A stretch of DNA of 64,000 nucleotides from Peribacillus asahii (GTDB taxonomy: Bacteria; Bacillota; Bacilli; Bacillales; DSM-1321), in contig NZ_CP026095.1 in the NCBI RefSeq assembly GCF_004006295.1, forward strand, positions 2,032,001 through 2,096,000, read 5' to 3'. Both the position numbers and the translations under genes were made by a program. Positions 26,596 through 36,589 of this stretch are shown here, piece after piece; position 1 is the stretch's first letter, and every line of letters starts with the position of its first letter. The notes beneath the pieces are model-generated. The model made no database searches and was not told the DNA's origin. It saw only the letters and a list, made by a program, of their open reading frames with translations.

Positions 26596-26612
26596 ATACA
26601 TTAGGGGGGTAT
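26596..26612 (+). promoter_or_regulatory. CsoR operator candidate before csoR
   Basis: ATACATTAGGGGGGTAT matches the site before copA (27265-27281) at 13 of 17 bases. G-rich half-palindromes of this form are typical CsoR targets. Confidence 0.7.
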
Positions 26613-26641
26613 AGTATATTATAAGTAAGGGGGTGCTATAG

Positions 26642-26983
26642 GTGGATTGTGAAAACCAAGAGGACCTATTAGAAATTGAACCATGTTGCTCGAGTCACTC
26701 TGAGAGGGTGAGTCATCATTCTGAAAAGGTAAAGAAGAGTTTAATTAATCGTCTAAATAGAATAGAAGGTCAAATTCGCGGGGTGAAAGGCCTCATTGAA
26801 AAAGATACTTATTGTGATGATGTAATTACTCAAGTTTCAGCGATACAATCTGCACTAAATAGTTTTTCCAAAGTTTTATTAGAAAATCACTTGAAGAGCT
26901 GTGTAACAGAGCGGATTCAAGAAGGGGATTTAGAAGTAGTAGATGAACTGTTGGTTACTATTCAAAGATTAATGAAAAAATAA
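26642..26983 (+). CDS. csoR: Copper-sensing repressor CsoR
   Basis: This 113-residue all-helical repressor leaves DNA on binding Cu(I). The ligand set is Cys58 (TYCDD), His83 and Cys87 (ENHLKSC). The signature INRLNRIEGQIRGVKGLI is the CsoR/RcnR DNA-binding helix. The N-terminus has an extra Cys/His-rich stretch (EPCCSSHSERVSHHS). GTG 26642 follows AGGGGGTG. It heads the copper operon. Confidence 0.95.
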   Translation: MDCENQEDLLEIEPCCSSHSERVSHHSEKVKKSLINRLNRIEGQIRGVKGLIEKDTYCDDVITQVSAIQSALNSFSKVLLENHLKSCVTERIQEGDLEVVDELLVTIQRLMKK

Positions 26984-26997
26984 GGAGCGAACATGAT

Positions 26998-27204
26998 ATG
27001 GAAAAGGTAACGTTACTTGTAAGCGGAATGTCTTGTGGCCACTGTGTTAATGCAGTTGAGGGTGCTGTTGGTAAATTGAACGGAGTATCTAATGTAAACG
27101 TTCAGTTAAGTGAAGGGAAAGTCGATGTAGAGTTTGATTCATCAATGGTTTCATTAGAGACTATAAAAGAAACAATCGATGATCAAGGCTATGATGTAGC
27201 ATAA
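26998..27204 (+). CDS. copZ: Copper chaperone CopZ
   Basis: This 68-residue HMA-domain protein carries Cu(I) on GMSCGHC and hands it to CopA. It follows csoR by 14 bases. A hairpin behind it may lower expression of copA or isolate it, since copA has its own operator. Confidence 0.95.
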   Translation: MEKVTLLVSGMSCGHCVNAVEGAVGKLNGVSNVNVQLSEGKVDVEFDSSMVSLETIKETIDDQGYDVA

Positions 27205-27215
27205 TTTGAATTGTA

Positions 27216-27253
27216 AATACGTGCATCAAGTAAAAAAATGCACGTATTATTTT
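27216..27253 (+). terminator. Terminator between copZ and copA
   Basis: The perfect 10 bp stem AATACGTGCA / TGCACGTATT is followed by ATTTTTG. Confidence 0.8.
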
Positions 27254-27264
27254 TGATAAAAAAC

Positions 27265-27281
27265 ATACCTTGTAGGGGTAT
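27265..27281 (+). promoter_or_regulatory. CsoR operator candidate before copA
   Basis: ATACCTTGTAGGGGTAT lies directly before the copA ribosome binding site and resembles the site before csoR. Confidence 0.7.
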
Positions 27282-27296
27282 TCAGGAGGGGTGAAA

Positions 27297-29738
27297 ATGA
27301 CACAAGAGTTAAAAGAAACTGTACTTCCGATAACAGGGATGACTTGTGCCGCTTGTGCTGTGCGAATTGAAAAGGGAATTAAGAAAATAGAAGGTGTAGA
27401 AGAGGCGACGGTCAATTTTGCTTTGGAGAAAACTTCTATTACGTACGATCCTAATGTAGCTCATATAGAGGACTTTAAAAAGAAAATCCATGAATTAGGC
27501 TATGAAGTGATAGAGGAAAAAGCTGAGCTGGATATTATCGGCATGACTTGCGCAGCTTGTGCGACTAGAATTGAAAAAGGGTTAACTAAACTAGAAGGTG
27601 TAACGAAAGCATCGGTCAATTTAGCGTTAGAAAGCGCCTCTATCGAGTATAACCCATCACAAATTGGAACATCGGATATGGTAAAGCGAATTGAAAAGTT
27701 AGGGTATCAAGCGAATTTAAAAGAGGAACAAAAAGAGAACATTAAAGATCTTAAAGCAAAAGAGCTAGAAACTCAAAAAGGGAAGTTTATTTTTTCGGCT
27801 TTCTTATCTTTACCATTATTATGGGCGATGGTTAGTCACTTTAGCTTTACATCATTTATGTATGTACCAGAAATGTTTCTAAATCCTTGGGTGCAATTAG
27901 CACTTGCGACACCTGTTCAGTTTATTGTTGGGAAGCAGTTTTATATAGGGGCTTTTAAAGCACTTCGAAATAAAAGTGCTAACATGGATGTGTTAGTTGC
28001 TTTAGGCACATCGGCTGCCTATTTCTATAGTTTGTATTTGTCTATAGCGTCTATTGGCAGCACTGAGCATATGATTGAGCTTTATTATGAAACAAGTGCC
28101 GTTTTAATTACATTAATCATTTTAGGAAAATTGTTTGAAGTTAGAGCAAAAGGCCGTTCATCAGAGGCCATAAAAAAACTAATGGGTCTCCAAGCAAAAA
28201 CAGCGACCGTGTTGAGAGCTGGAGTTGAACGAGAGATTCCGCTAGAGGATGTATTAGTAGGTGACATTGTTTATGTAAAGCCGGGTGAAAAAGTACCGGT
28301 AGATGGAGAAATCGTAGAAGGAAGTTCAGCTTTAGATGAATCAATGTTAACAGGTGAGAGTGTTCCTATTGATAAAACAGTAGGTGACTCAGTAATTGGG
28401 GCAACGATCAGTAAAAATGGATTCTTAAAAGTAAAAGCGAAAAAAGTAGGTCGTGATACAGCACTTTCTCAAATTATTAAAGTGGTAGAAGAGGCTCAAG
28501 GTTCAAAAGCACCTATTCAGCGATTAGCGGATCACATTTCAGGAATCTTTGTTCCAATCGTAGTAGGAATTGCTCTGCTTACCTTTTTAGTGTGGTTCAT
28601 CTGGGTGGCTCCTGGTAACTTTGCCGAGGCATTAGAAAAATTAATTGCTGTTTTGGTGATTGCTTGTCCATGTGCCTTAGGATTAGCAACTCCTACTTCG
28701 ATTATGGCAGGTACAGGAAGAGCGGCTGAGTTTGGTATTCTTTTTAAAGGTGGCGAACACCTGGAAAGGACACATCAGTTAACAACAATCTTGTTAGATA
28801 AAACGGGGACAGTGACAAATGGTGCGCCGGTTTTAACAGATATTTTAATTGAAGAGGGATTTGAAGAACAGCAGTTTTTAATGTTAGTAGCCGCTGCCGA
28901 AAAACAATCAGAGCATCCACTAGCTCAGGCAATCGTTGCTGGTATAAAAGAAAAAAATATTGAACTTGTGGAAGTGGAAGAGTTTGAAGCCATACCAGGC
29001 TATGGGGTTCAGGCAAAGGTAGATGGCCATGTTATTGTTGCAGGAACGAGAAAATTAATGAATAAGCATAACATTCATATTGAACATGTTCTTAAGGCGA
29101 TGGAGGAGTTGGAGGGAAAAGGGAAAACGGCAATGCTTATTGCCATCAACAATCAATATGCCGGTTTAGTAGCTGTTGCGGATACAATAAAAGATACTTC
29201 AAAAGAAGCAGTCCAACGACTTAAAGATATGGGCCTTGAAGTGGTCATGATTACAGGAGATAACAAACGCACAGCCGAGGCGATTGCAAAAGAGGCAGGC
29301 ATTGATCATGTTGTGGCGGAAGTTTTACCAGAAGGAAAAGCAGAAGCAGTGAAACAACTTCAAGCTCAAGGGAAAGTAGTCGCAATGGTTGGAGATGGAA
29401 TTAATGATGCTCCAGCATTAGCGACGGCGCATATTGGAATGGCAATCGGAACAGGAACAGATGTAGCGATAGAAGCAGCTGATATTACACTTATTAGAGG
29501 AGATCTCGGTAGTATTGCAGATGCGATTTATATGAGTAAAAAGACAATCCGAAATATTAAACAAAACTTATTTTGGGCGTTTGCCTACAATGCATTAGGA
29601 ATTCCAATTGCTGCGTTTGGTTTCTTAGCTCCATGGTTAGCAGGAGCTGCGATGGCGTTTAGTTCCGTGTCGGTAGTATTAAATGCATTGCGCTTGCAAA
29701 GGGTGAAACTTTCAGATAAAGGGGAAACAAACCGATGA
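27297..29738 (+). CDS. copA: Copper-exporting P1B-type ATPase CopA
   Basis: This 813-residue pump exports Cu(I). It has two N-terminal HMA domains (GMTCAAC at about 14-20 and 82-88), eight membrane helices, the CPC metal site (457-459), the phosphorylation motif DKTGT (Asp501), SEHP near 538-541 and GDGINDAP. ATG 27297 is preferred over GTG 27291, which overlaps AGGAGGGG. It ends ATGA with the next gene. Confidence 0.97.
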   Translation: MTQELKETVLPITGMTCAACAVRIEKGIKKIEGVEEATVNFALEKTSITYDPNVAHIEDFKKKIHELGYEVIEEKAELDIIGMTCAACATRIEKGLTKLEGVTKASVNLALESASIEYNPSQIGTSDMVKRIEKLGYQANLKEEQKENIKDLKAKELETQKGKFIFSAFLSLPLLWAMVSHFSFTSFMYVPEMFLNPWVQLALATPVQFIVGKQFYIGAFKALRNKSANMDVLVALGTSAAYFYSLYLSIASIGSTEHMIELYYETSAVLITLIILGKLFEVRAKGRSSEAIKKLMGLQAKTATVLRAGVEREIPLEDVLVGDIVYVKPGEKVPVDGEIVEGSSALDESMLTGESVPIDKTVGDSVIGATISKNGFLKVKAKKVGRDTALSQIIKVVEEAQGSKAPIQRLADHISGIFVPIVVGIALLTFLVWFIWVAPGNFAEALEKLIAVLVIACPCALGLATPTSIMAGTGRAAEFGILFKGGEHLERTHQLTTILLDKTGTVTNGAPVLTDILIEEGFEEQQFLMLVAAAEKQSEHPLAQAIVAGIKEKNIELVEVEEFEAIPGYGVQAKVDGHVIVAGTRKLMNKHNIHIEHVLKAMEELEGKGKTAMLIAINNQYAGLVAVADTIKDTSKEAVQRLKDMGLEVVMITGDNKRTAEAIAKEAGIDHVVAEVLPEGKAEAVKQLQAQGKVVAMVGDGINDAPALATAHIGMAIGTGTDVAIEAADITLIRGDLGSIADAIYMSKKTIRNIKQNLFWAFAYNALGIPIAAFGFLAPWLAGAAMAFSSVSVVLNALRLQRVKLSDKGETNR

Positions 29739-30595
29739 AAAAGTGGATGTTTTCAGCTGTTTTATATGTAGTCGTTGTTGTTGCAGGGTACGCTGTTTAT
29801 GAGGCAGTGTTTGGTGTAAATAAGGGCGCAGAGCATGATGCTTCGAAAAATGTAGCCGAGCAAAAAATCGAAGAATATAATTCCCATGCTAATGCTGGAA
29901 CAGAACAACAGCATGAGGAAGACAATCACGAACATGGCGAAACAACTGGTAAAGAGAATGAAATACAGGTAACAATTAAAGAAGGTAACAAGCAGCTATT
30001 TCTAACACTAAAAGATAGTTTGGGAAATCCTATAACAGATTTAGAAATAAATCATGAGAAGCTTCTTCACCTTATTGTCGTTGATGAACATTTAGAACAG
30101 TATCATCATTTACATCCTGAAGAAATAGCACCAGGTCAATTTAAAGTGCCAAGCGAATTGGAAGAAGGAACTTATAAAGCTTTTGTAGACATCAAATCAA
30201 CGAGCTTACAATACGAAGTTCAACCAATTCCTTTTATAGTTGGCAATCCTGCAACGAGTGAACATGCACATGGTTCATTGCAAGTTGATAAAGAATTAAC
30301 TAAAACAGTTGATAAAAACAAAGTATCTCTCATAACAACGGATTTGACGGCTAATGAACCCGTGACATTAACATTCGATGTTTATGAAGCTGTACTTGAG
30401 CCTTATTTAGGAGCAATCGGTCACGTTGTAGTTTTAGATGAACAAGCGGAAGAATACTTACATGTTCATCCACTCAATGAACATGATCCAATCTTTGAAA
30501 CTCAATTTCCGCATCCTGGTATTTATAAAATCTGGGCAGAATTTCAACAAGATGGAAAAGTAACCGTGTATCCGTTTGTGGTGAAAGTTAAATAA
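29735..30595 (+). CDS. His-rich membrane-anchored protein of the copper operon
   Basis: This 286-residue protein has an N-terminal membrane anchor (about residues 4-24) and an extracytoplasmic part with a His/Glu-rich linker (EQQHEEDNHEHGE) and two repeated beta domains, each with a His motif (YHHLHPEE and YLHVHPLNEHD). Four-base overlap with copA makes cotranslation certain. Position and histidines suggest it binds copper outside the membrane. I know no named family; a copper sink or acceptor for CopA is an inference. Confidence 0.75.
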   Translation: MKKWMFSAVLYVVVVVAGYAVYEAVFGVNKGAEHDASKNVAEQKIEEYNSHANAGTEQQHEEDNHEHGETTGKENEIQVTIKEGNKQLFLTLKDSLGNPITDLEINHEKLLHLIVVDEHLEQYHHLHPEEIAPGQFKVPSELEEGTYKAFVDIKSTSLQYEVQPIPFIVGNPATSEHAHGSLQVDKELTKTVDKNKVSLITTDLTANEPVTLTFDVYEAVLEPYLGAIGHVVVLDEQAEEYLHVHPLNEHDPIFETQFPHPGIYKIWAEFQQDGKVTVYPFVVKVK

Positions 30596-30617
30596 TTGAT
30601 TTTAAGGGAGCTATTAT

Positions 30618-30664
30618 AAAACCCAGGGTACTTAAAATATAAGTATCCTGGGTTTTACTTTTTT
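30618..30664 (+). terminator. Terminator of the copper operon
   Basis: The stem AAAACCCAGG / CCTGGGTTTT, with further inner pairing, is followed by ACTTTTTTC. Confidence 0.85.
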
Positions 30665-30911
30665 CTTAGACTGTTCGCTTATCCGTTTATTTTTTGTAGA
30701 ACAGGTATAACAATATAGTATATTTCATAATTGATATCGATAGAATATATAAAATAACTATCACCAATAAATATATCAAAAATCATATTATATTTTTAAC
30801 AATGTAAAATAGTTAAGGGTTTATTTTATATGTTATATTAAGGAAGTAATTGTATGTGCTTTTTTGATGTATGAATATTGTAAAGAATTAAAATTAGAGG
30901 GGGGATGTATA
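30665..30911. other. Intergenic
   Basis: A/T-rich sequence; no gene is seen. Confidence 0.4.
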
Positions 30912-31619
30912 ATGGAGATTTTTTCGCTGTTTAGAATCGTACATATCGTGGCGGGATTTGTAGCGCTAGTCCTTTTTTGGATACCTATGGTTACCAAAAA
31001 AGGAGGTAAAGTTCATAACATTATCGGGTGGATTTATGTATACGCTATGAGCGCAGTTGCCATTTCAGCCTTTTATATGGGGGTATATCGAGTATTTTTC
31101 GATAATCAGGCGGATGCTGATAGAATTTCTTTTTCTTGGTTCTTAATATTTATTTCTATTCTGAGTGGTGTATCTGCATGGTACGGAATACGTGTACTCC
31201 GATTTAAAAAGAGAAAAGATACGCATCGTAAAGTAATCGATCTTCTTGTCAGTCTATTGTTGTTTTCTTCAGGAATTGGGGTTGGGATATATGGTATAAC
31301 CATTGATTCAGCACTTATCACTTATTTTCCTTTACTAGGTCTTTTATTAGGCGGAATCCAATTAAATTATTGGTTGCGCAAACCAGTGAAAAAGATGCAC
31401 TGGTTATTTGAACATTTTGGAGGAATGATTGCTTGTAGTATTTCAACGGTTACGGCCTTTACTGTATTTGGAGCTCCAAGATTATTAAACATTCAATCTT
31501 CAAGCCTGCTTTTATGGCTGCTTCCGACATGTATTCTTGTTCCAGTATTAATCGGCTTTACAATGTATTATGAAAGAAAATTTAATAGAAAGAAAAACGA
31601 TTCCTCTATAAATATTTAA
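30912..31619 (+). CDS. Polytopic membrane protein, DUF2306-like
   Basis: This protein of about 235 residues has six or seven predicted helices. It starts MEIFSLFRIVHIVAGFVAL, with GGKVHNIIGWIYVYAM (a conserved His) and RKDTHRKVIDLL. The layout resembles DUF2306 membrane proteins. ATG 30912 follows GAGGGGGGA and is preferred over upstream starts. Function is unknown. Confidence 0.65.
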   Translation: MEIFSLFRIVHIVAGFVALVLFWIPMVTKKGGKVHNIIGWIYVYAMSAVAISAFYMGVYRVFFDNQADADRISFSWFLIFISILSGVSAWYGIRVLRFKKRKDTHRKVIDLLVSLLLFSSGIGVGIYGITIDSALITYFPLLGLLLGGIQLNYWLRKPVKKMHWLFEHFGGMIACSISTVTAFTVFGAPRLLNIQSSSLLLWLLPTCILVPVLIGFTMYYERKFNRKKNDSSINI

Positions 31620-32509
31620 TGAATAGTATAATATATAATACTTTTTAATAGAGGAAGGCATAATGTCGGTGGTCGTAACAAAAAAAAATGTGTTTTAAAA
31701 GAAGTTCAACAAATCGCTATGTTTACAATTAATGCTATTATTGTGGTTGTTCTAGGCAGTAACTTTAAAAAGAGTTCAGCACATTAAAAATTAATGGATA
31801 TAAACAAAATGCCCAGTTGATTTTTTATCAGTTGGGCATTTTGTTTATATAAATAAAGAGGAATTTTATCTATGATACTAGAGATTTAGGATTCTATATA
31901 AACAAGTCATTGAGATAATGAAGAATTTATTTTAACTTTATAGCATTACCAGTAGTAGTTTGTAATTCTACAAGTAAGAATAGTATATAAAGATAAGCGG
32001 TTTCAATAATACACGAGGTATTCTTTTTAAAAGCATTCATAAACATTTTCATAGGAATCTTCCTTTCCTCAATGTAATCTATACTAATATCATACTGATA
32101 ATCCTATTTTAAATCTTTATTTGTGTTAGAATATGTGACGTTCTTTTTATGCATATTTAAGGAGTTATATAAGTGCCAATCTACATGATTGTGATAAAGG
32201 AAGCGGAATAAAAGCAACCTCATCAGCAAAATGCGTATATTAAACTGAATTGGTTTGAGCCGTCGTTTGCAATACAGTGTTATGATGTAAAAGGGTGTCC
32301 GTCCCTTTCAACTGTTTTACCGGGATGGTGGAGGCGTGGGAGGGTGTCAAAGAAAGTTTCGACATCATCAATCTCAAGTCAATTTTTATAAACGAAATAG
32401 AACACAAGAAAATTGAAAAATATGCTTAGAACTTGAAGAGAGGATATTTCTGTGCAATTATCCATTCATTCTCTTTACGAATTTAGGGGGAAGGAATAAG
32501 TAAGAAGTT
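31620..32509. other. Gene-poor region with degenerate frames
   Basis: A short hydrophobic frame ends at about 31786 (MFTINAIIVVVLGSNF) without a ribosome binding site. A frame at 32173 (MPIYMIVIKEAE then TAA) continues in frame as KQPHQQNAYIKLNW and may be a broken small gene. Nothing else is recognised. Confidence 0.35.
31802..31850 (+). terminator. Strong bidirectional terminator
   Basis: The 14 bp perfect stem AAACAAAATGCCCA / TGGGCATTTTGTTT is extended by G-U pairs. Confidence 0.8.
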
Positions 32510-33733
32510 ATGAAAAAAATTGAAGTTCAGTATCAGCCAAAATCACGCCTTGCTCTTCGCTCAAAAACGTTCAGGATGTTTACATATGGAAGTTTAGTGA
32601 CTCGAGTAGGGGATTGGATGGATTTAGTCGCCTTAAATTGGGCAGTGTTACAATTCACGAATTCTCCGCTTCATTTAGGATTAATAAATGCTTGCCGTTT
32701 GGTTCCAACTTTTTTACTAAGTGTTCCGGGAGGTATCCTAGCAGATCGATACGATAGACGAAAATTATTAATTTGGCTTCAAGTAGGAATGATGTTATTG
32801 ACGTTTTGTCTTGGCTATCTTGTCGAGGAAAAACAATCATTTTGGATTTTTGCATTCATTGTCACACTCCGCTCTATGCTTGCAGCTATGGATCCGCCCA
32901 TTCGTAATGCGTTAATACCCAATTTAGTTCCTCGAAGCTCTATGACAAGTGCACTAGCTATTAATACAATGGTCATCAATCTTTCTCGTATTATTGGACC
33001 AGCTATTGCAGGATTATTGCTTGCCATTACTGATATTGCTAATTTATTTTATATCAATGCGTGGGGGATTTTAGGTGTACTATTCTCTTTACTTATGATT
33101 CGTTCTAATTCCTTTCCAACTCGTGATAAAAAGGAAGGGGAAAAAATAAATCTTCGTGAGGCAGTAGATTATATAAAAACCCAACCATCCGTTCAATCTT
33201 TACTCATTTTAGCTATTGTACCTATGGTATTCGGGTTTCCTTATACAACGATGATGCCGTTATTTGCTAGAGATCTTTTAAACCTTGGACCTGAAGGGTT
33301 TGGAATACTTTTATCCATTTCATCTATCGGGGCTATAGTTGGTACGACATGGCTATCTCTTGGTAAAGAGATGAAAGGCACAGGAAAGTGGCTGATTTCT
33401 TCTATTATAGGTTTCGGCCTTTCTTTGCTCTTATTCATAGGGAGTAACAATCTGTTTGTAGCAGGTGTAGCTATGTTTCTTGTCGGATTAACGAGTCAAA
33501 CCTACCGAACATTGAGCCGTATTACTTTACAGATGCAGGTTCCTGATCATCTGCGTGGGAGAATCTTGAGCATTGCCTTAATGGATAGAGGCTTTATTCC
33601 TTTAGGTGCAATCCTCATCGGTGCTATTGCTACGTGGGCAGGAGTTCTATATGCAGGAAGTGTAATGGGATTCGGGTGTATTGTAACAACCATAGTCATT
33701 ATATTGAGTAGACGTCAAATCCTGAAATTGTAG
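32510..33733 (+). CDS. MFS transporter (EntS/MFS_3-like)
   Basis: This 407-residue protein has twelve predicted helices. The loop 2-3 motif PGGILADRYDRRKLL identifies the major facilitator superfamily. RVGDWMDLVALNWAVLQ and the overall layout resemble the MFS_3/EntS group of drug or siderophore exporters. AGGGGGAAGG lies upstream. The substrate cannot be read from sequence. Confidence 0.88.
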   Translation: MKKIEVQYQPKSRLALRSKTFRMFTYGSLVTRVGDWMDLVALNWAVLQFTNSPLHLGLINACRLVPTFLLSVPGGILADRYDRRKLLIWLQVGMMLLTFCLGYLVEEKQSFWIFAFIVTLRSMLAAMDPPIRNALIPNLVPRSSMTSALAINTMVINLSRIIGPAIAGLLLAITDIANLFYINAWGILGVLFSLLMIRSNSFPTRDKKEGEKINLREAVDYIKTQPSVQSLLILAIVPMVFGFPYTTMMPLFARDLLNLGPEGFGILLSISSIGAIVGTTWLSLGKEMKGTGKWLISSIIGFGLSLLLFIGSNNLFVAGVAMFLVGLTSQTYRTLSRITLQMQVPDHLRGRILSIALMDRGFIPLGAILIGAIATWAGVLYAGSVMGFGCIVTTIVIILSRRQILKL

Positions 33734-33993
33734 TTAGGCTGTAGATAAGAAAAATCCAAGGATTCGTGAGCTAGACACCTGTACCCTTGAAAATGATATA
33801 ATTTTGATAGGAATAATAAAATCTTTGCCGACCTATGAAAAACAAATGGACATTAAAGAGGCAATTTATTATAGAGTGCAGTTGTTTCGTATGGAAGGAA
33901 CTGAAGGGGCCTCCTTTCGTTTGAAATGAATGGCAGACTATTTAAGTTAAAGTATGTGAATTATATGAGCATGACTTCATAGCTATGAAGTTA
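33734..33993. other. Open frame without start
   Basis: A frame from about 33743 to 33930 reads NPRIRELDTCTLENDIILIG, then KSLPTYEKQMDIKEAIYY, and ends GASFRLK, with no start codon. Its last bases equal the end of uvsE (CCTTTCGTTTGAAAT). Possibly a gene remnant. Confidence 0.35.
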
Positions 33994-34031
33994 AAAGGCT
34001 GTCCCAAAAGTCGATGAAGATCAACTTTGGG
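33994..34031. terminator. Bidirectional terminator
   Basis: AAAGGCTGTCCC and GGGGACAGCCTTT form a long stem serving both the MFS gene and the nucleoside transporter. Confidence 0.85.
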
Positions 34032-34046
34032 GACAGCCTTTGTTTA

Positions 34047-35228
34047 TTAAATAAACAATCCTACAATTGTTGCTGTAAGAATAGAAGCCAGTGTTGCAGC
34101 TAATAGCATTTTTAAACCGAACTTTTCAACAATATTCGCTTTTTCTCCGTTGATTGCCTGAATAGAACCACTGATGATACCGATTGAACTAAAGTTAGCA
34201 AATGAAACCAAGAATGTAGAGATGATTCCCACTGTTTTAGGATTCAACGTTTCAATCATAGGTTGTAATTGAAGCATGGCAACAAACTCATTTGTTGCTA
34301 ACTTTGTTCCCATAATAGAGCCAGCTGTTAGAATCTCGCTTGAAGGAACACCCATAATAAAGGCAACAGGTGCAAAGATGTATCCAAGAATTTTAGTGAA
34401 AGAAATCCCAATTGCGCCAGCAAATGCAGCGTTGATCAGAGCCATTAAACCTACATACGCTACTAGCATGGCCGCTACAATCAGAGCAACTCTTCCTCCG
34501 TCAAGAGCACCTGCAGAAATAGCACCAAATACAGAATCTGCCTGGGAAATATCCTTCACATGGATTTCTTCATCTTCATCTTTTCTAATTGGGGCAATAA
34601 TACTGGCTATAGTTAAACCAGATAATGCATTTAACAGCATGGCCACTAAAACATATTGGGCTGGAATCATGGACATATATGCGCCCATGATTGAAGCTGA
34701 CACTGAAGCCATGGCAGATGTAGATACAATAAACAATTTATTTCTATCCATTTTATCTAAATGCGTTTTAATGGCTAATAATGCCTCACTCTGACCGAAG
34801 AAAATAGAGTTTATACTATTGAATGAGACGACTTTAGATAAGCCAGTTATTTTCGCTAAAGCTCCGCCAATATATTTAATAGCTAAAGGAAGAACTCTGA
34901 TATACGTTAGAATGGATAATAGTGTAGAGGTAAAAATAATGAGCATTAGTACATTGATAAAAAATACCGATGCACCCTCTGGAACTAAACCGCCAGTTAC
35001 AAAATTTACACCTTCGTATCCATAGTTCAGGACTGTTGTGACGAAATTTGAAACAGCCTCCACAACCTTCAATCCAACTACTGTTTTAAACATGATAAGT
35101 GTTATCACTAGTTGTAATACAAACAAGGTAATAATCGCTTTGTAGTTAATGGCTGTTTTATCATTCGATAATAAGAAAGCAATCCCTAGTGTAAGTAAGA
35201 TACCTATAATAGCAATTAATATATCCAT
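34047..35228 (-). CDS. Concentrative nucleoside transporter (NupC/CNT family)
   Basis: This membrane protein imports nucleosides with H+ or Na+. Recognisable CNT segments are FGQSEALLAIKTHLDKM, SASIMGAYMSMIP and GSIMGTKLATNEFVAM, with FANFSSIGIISGSIQ near the end. Length is 393 residues from the ATG at 35228, which lies ten bases after GAGGG; the ATG at 35237 is only one base behind it. Substrate range is unknown. Confidence 0.93.
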   Translation of the reverse strand: MDILIAIIGILLTLGIAFLLSNDKTAINYKAIITLFVLQLVITLIMFKTVVGLKVVEAVSNFVTTVLNYGYEGVNFVTGGLVPEGASVFFINVLMLIIFTSTLLSILTYIRVLPLAIKYIGGALAKITGLSKVVSFNSINSIFFGQSEALLAIKTHLDKMDRNKLFIVSTSAMASVSASIMGAYMSMIPAQYVLVAMLLNALSGLTIASIIAPIRKDEDEEIHVKDISQADSVFGAISAGALDGGRVALIVAAMLVAYVGLMALINAAFAGAIGISFTKILGYIFAPVAFIMGVPSSEILTAGSIMGTKLATNEFVAMLQLQPMIETLNPKTVGIISTFLVSFANFSSIGIISGSIQAINGEKANIVEKFGLKMLLAATLASILTATIVGLFI

Positions 35229-35469
35229 ATATGTCATTCCCTCTTTGAGTTTTTGTCCATCCATTTCTAAGACTTTATTATTGCCTAAATAAATAGCAAC
35301 ATGCGTCTATTTACTTTTTGTGTTTTGAGGAAAGGTTGATTTATACGATTTTTAATCAGGCCTTGGATTTTAAAAGAGGGATGATAAGGCTATTTACTGA
35401 TCTGAAATTTTTAGTTATTAGCTGTCTACCAATTCATCATTTACCCCATACTGTTGAAGAGGTGAAAAA

Positions 35470-36435
35470 ATGACAATTGTACGTCTTGGTTACGTTGCTA
35501 TGAGCATGGAACTGAAAAACGCATCCCCATCGAAAACAATGACTTTTGCCCAATTTGAAAAAATTAAGGATCGAGAAGCGGCAATTCGTAAATTGGAACG
35601 AATTGCGATTTCAAATTTACAAACGACACTTAGACTGCTGAAGCATAATGCAGCTTCTGATATTCATTTTTATCGTTTAACTTCCCGTCTGATTCCGTTA
35701 GCCAATCATGAAGAACTTCTTGATTGGGATTATATGAAACCCCTAAAAGAAATATTGCGTGAAGTAGGGGATTTTGCTAAAAAGCATAAAATTAGAATTG
35801 ACTTTCATCCAGATCACTTTGTTCTTATTAATTCTTTAAAAAAATCTATTTTAAAAAATTCAATAAAAACATTAAAGCTGCATTATTTATTATTAAAAGG
35901 GATGGGGATTGACTCGGCGCATCGCTGTGTCATGCATGTTGGAGGAAATTATAAGGAAACCGAAAAATCACTGGAACGTTTTGTAGACAATTGGATGCTT
36001 GTCCCACGTTCTATTCAAAAAATGATTATGCTTGAAAATGATGATACTTCTTTTACTTTAGATGACACACTTTATTTATGTGAAAAATTAGGAATTCCTC
36101 TTGTATTTGATTATCATCATCACTTGGCTCATCATCGTCACGCTAATTGGGAAGATAATTGGGACCGTGTCATACACACATGGGAGGACTCTCCACTACC
36201 GATTAAAATGCATATTTCGAGTCCGAAAAACGAAAAAGCGTTTCGTCATCATTCAGATTATGTTGATGTGGATATGTTTTTTAGATTTTTAAAAGAGGTT
36301 AAGGAAAGTGTCCCACAAATTGATTGTATGATTGAGGCTAAGAAAAAGGATGAAGCGCTTTTTCACTTAATGGAAGAAGTAAAGGTACGGGATGATGTCG
36401 AAATTATTGATGGATCTTCCTTTCGTTTGAAATAA
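35470..36435 (+). CDS. uvsE: UV DNA damage endonuclease UvsE
   Basis: This 321-residue TIM-barrel nuclease nicks DNA 5' to UV photoproducts. Family segments are RLGYVAMS, NLQTTLRLLKHNA, YRLTSRLIPLANH, DFHPDHF, HVGGNYKETEKSLERF, LENDDTSFT and FDYHHH, which carry the metal-binding His/Glu/Asp. Length equals the Bacillus protein. AAGAGGTG is the ribosome binding site. No LexA box is visible. With splB at 37.4 kb, two UV repair routes lie within 3 kb. Confidence 0.96.
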   Translation: MTIVRLGYVAMSMELKNASPSKTMTFAQFEKIKDREAAIRKLERIAISNLQTTLRLLKHNAASDIHFYRLTSRLIPLANHEELLDWDYMKPLKEILREVGDFAKKHKIRIDFHPDHFVLINSLKKSILKNSIKTLKLHYLLLKGMGIDSAHRCVMHVGGNYKETEKSLERFVDNWMLVPRSIQKMIMLENDDTSFTLDDTLYLCEKLGIPLVFDYHHHLAHHRHANWEDNWDRVIHTWEDSPLPIKMHISSPKNEKAFRHHSDYVDVDMFFRFLKEVKESVPQIDCMIEAKKKDEALFHLMEEVKVRDDVEIIDGSSFRLK

Positions 36436-36470
36436 ATACAATATTTTTGTGAAAATATGAACTATACAAG

Positions 36471-36516
36471 CGTGGCTCAAAAGGGTATATATTCAACCTT
36501 TTGAGCCACGTTTTAT
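36471..36516 (+). terminator. Terminator of uvsE
   Basis: The perfect 14 bp stem CGTGGCTCAAAAGG / CCTTTTGAGCCACG is followed by TTTTAT. Confidence 0.9.
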
Positions 36517-36589
36517 TCATAATTAATGTAAAGAATCTAGAGAAATTGTTCTAGACTCATGCTAAATGATTCATTCAAGCTACGCAGTC

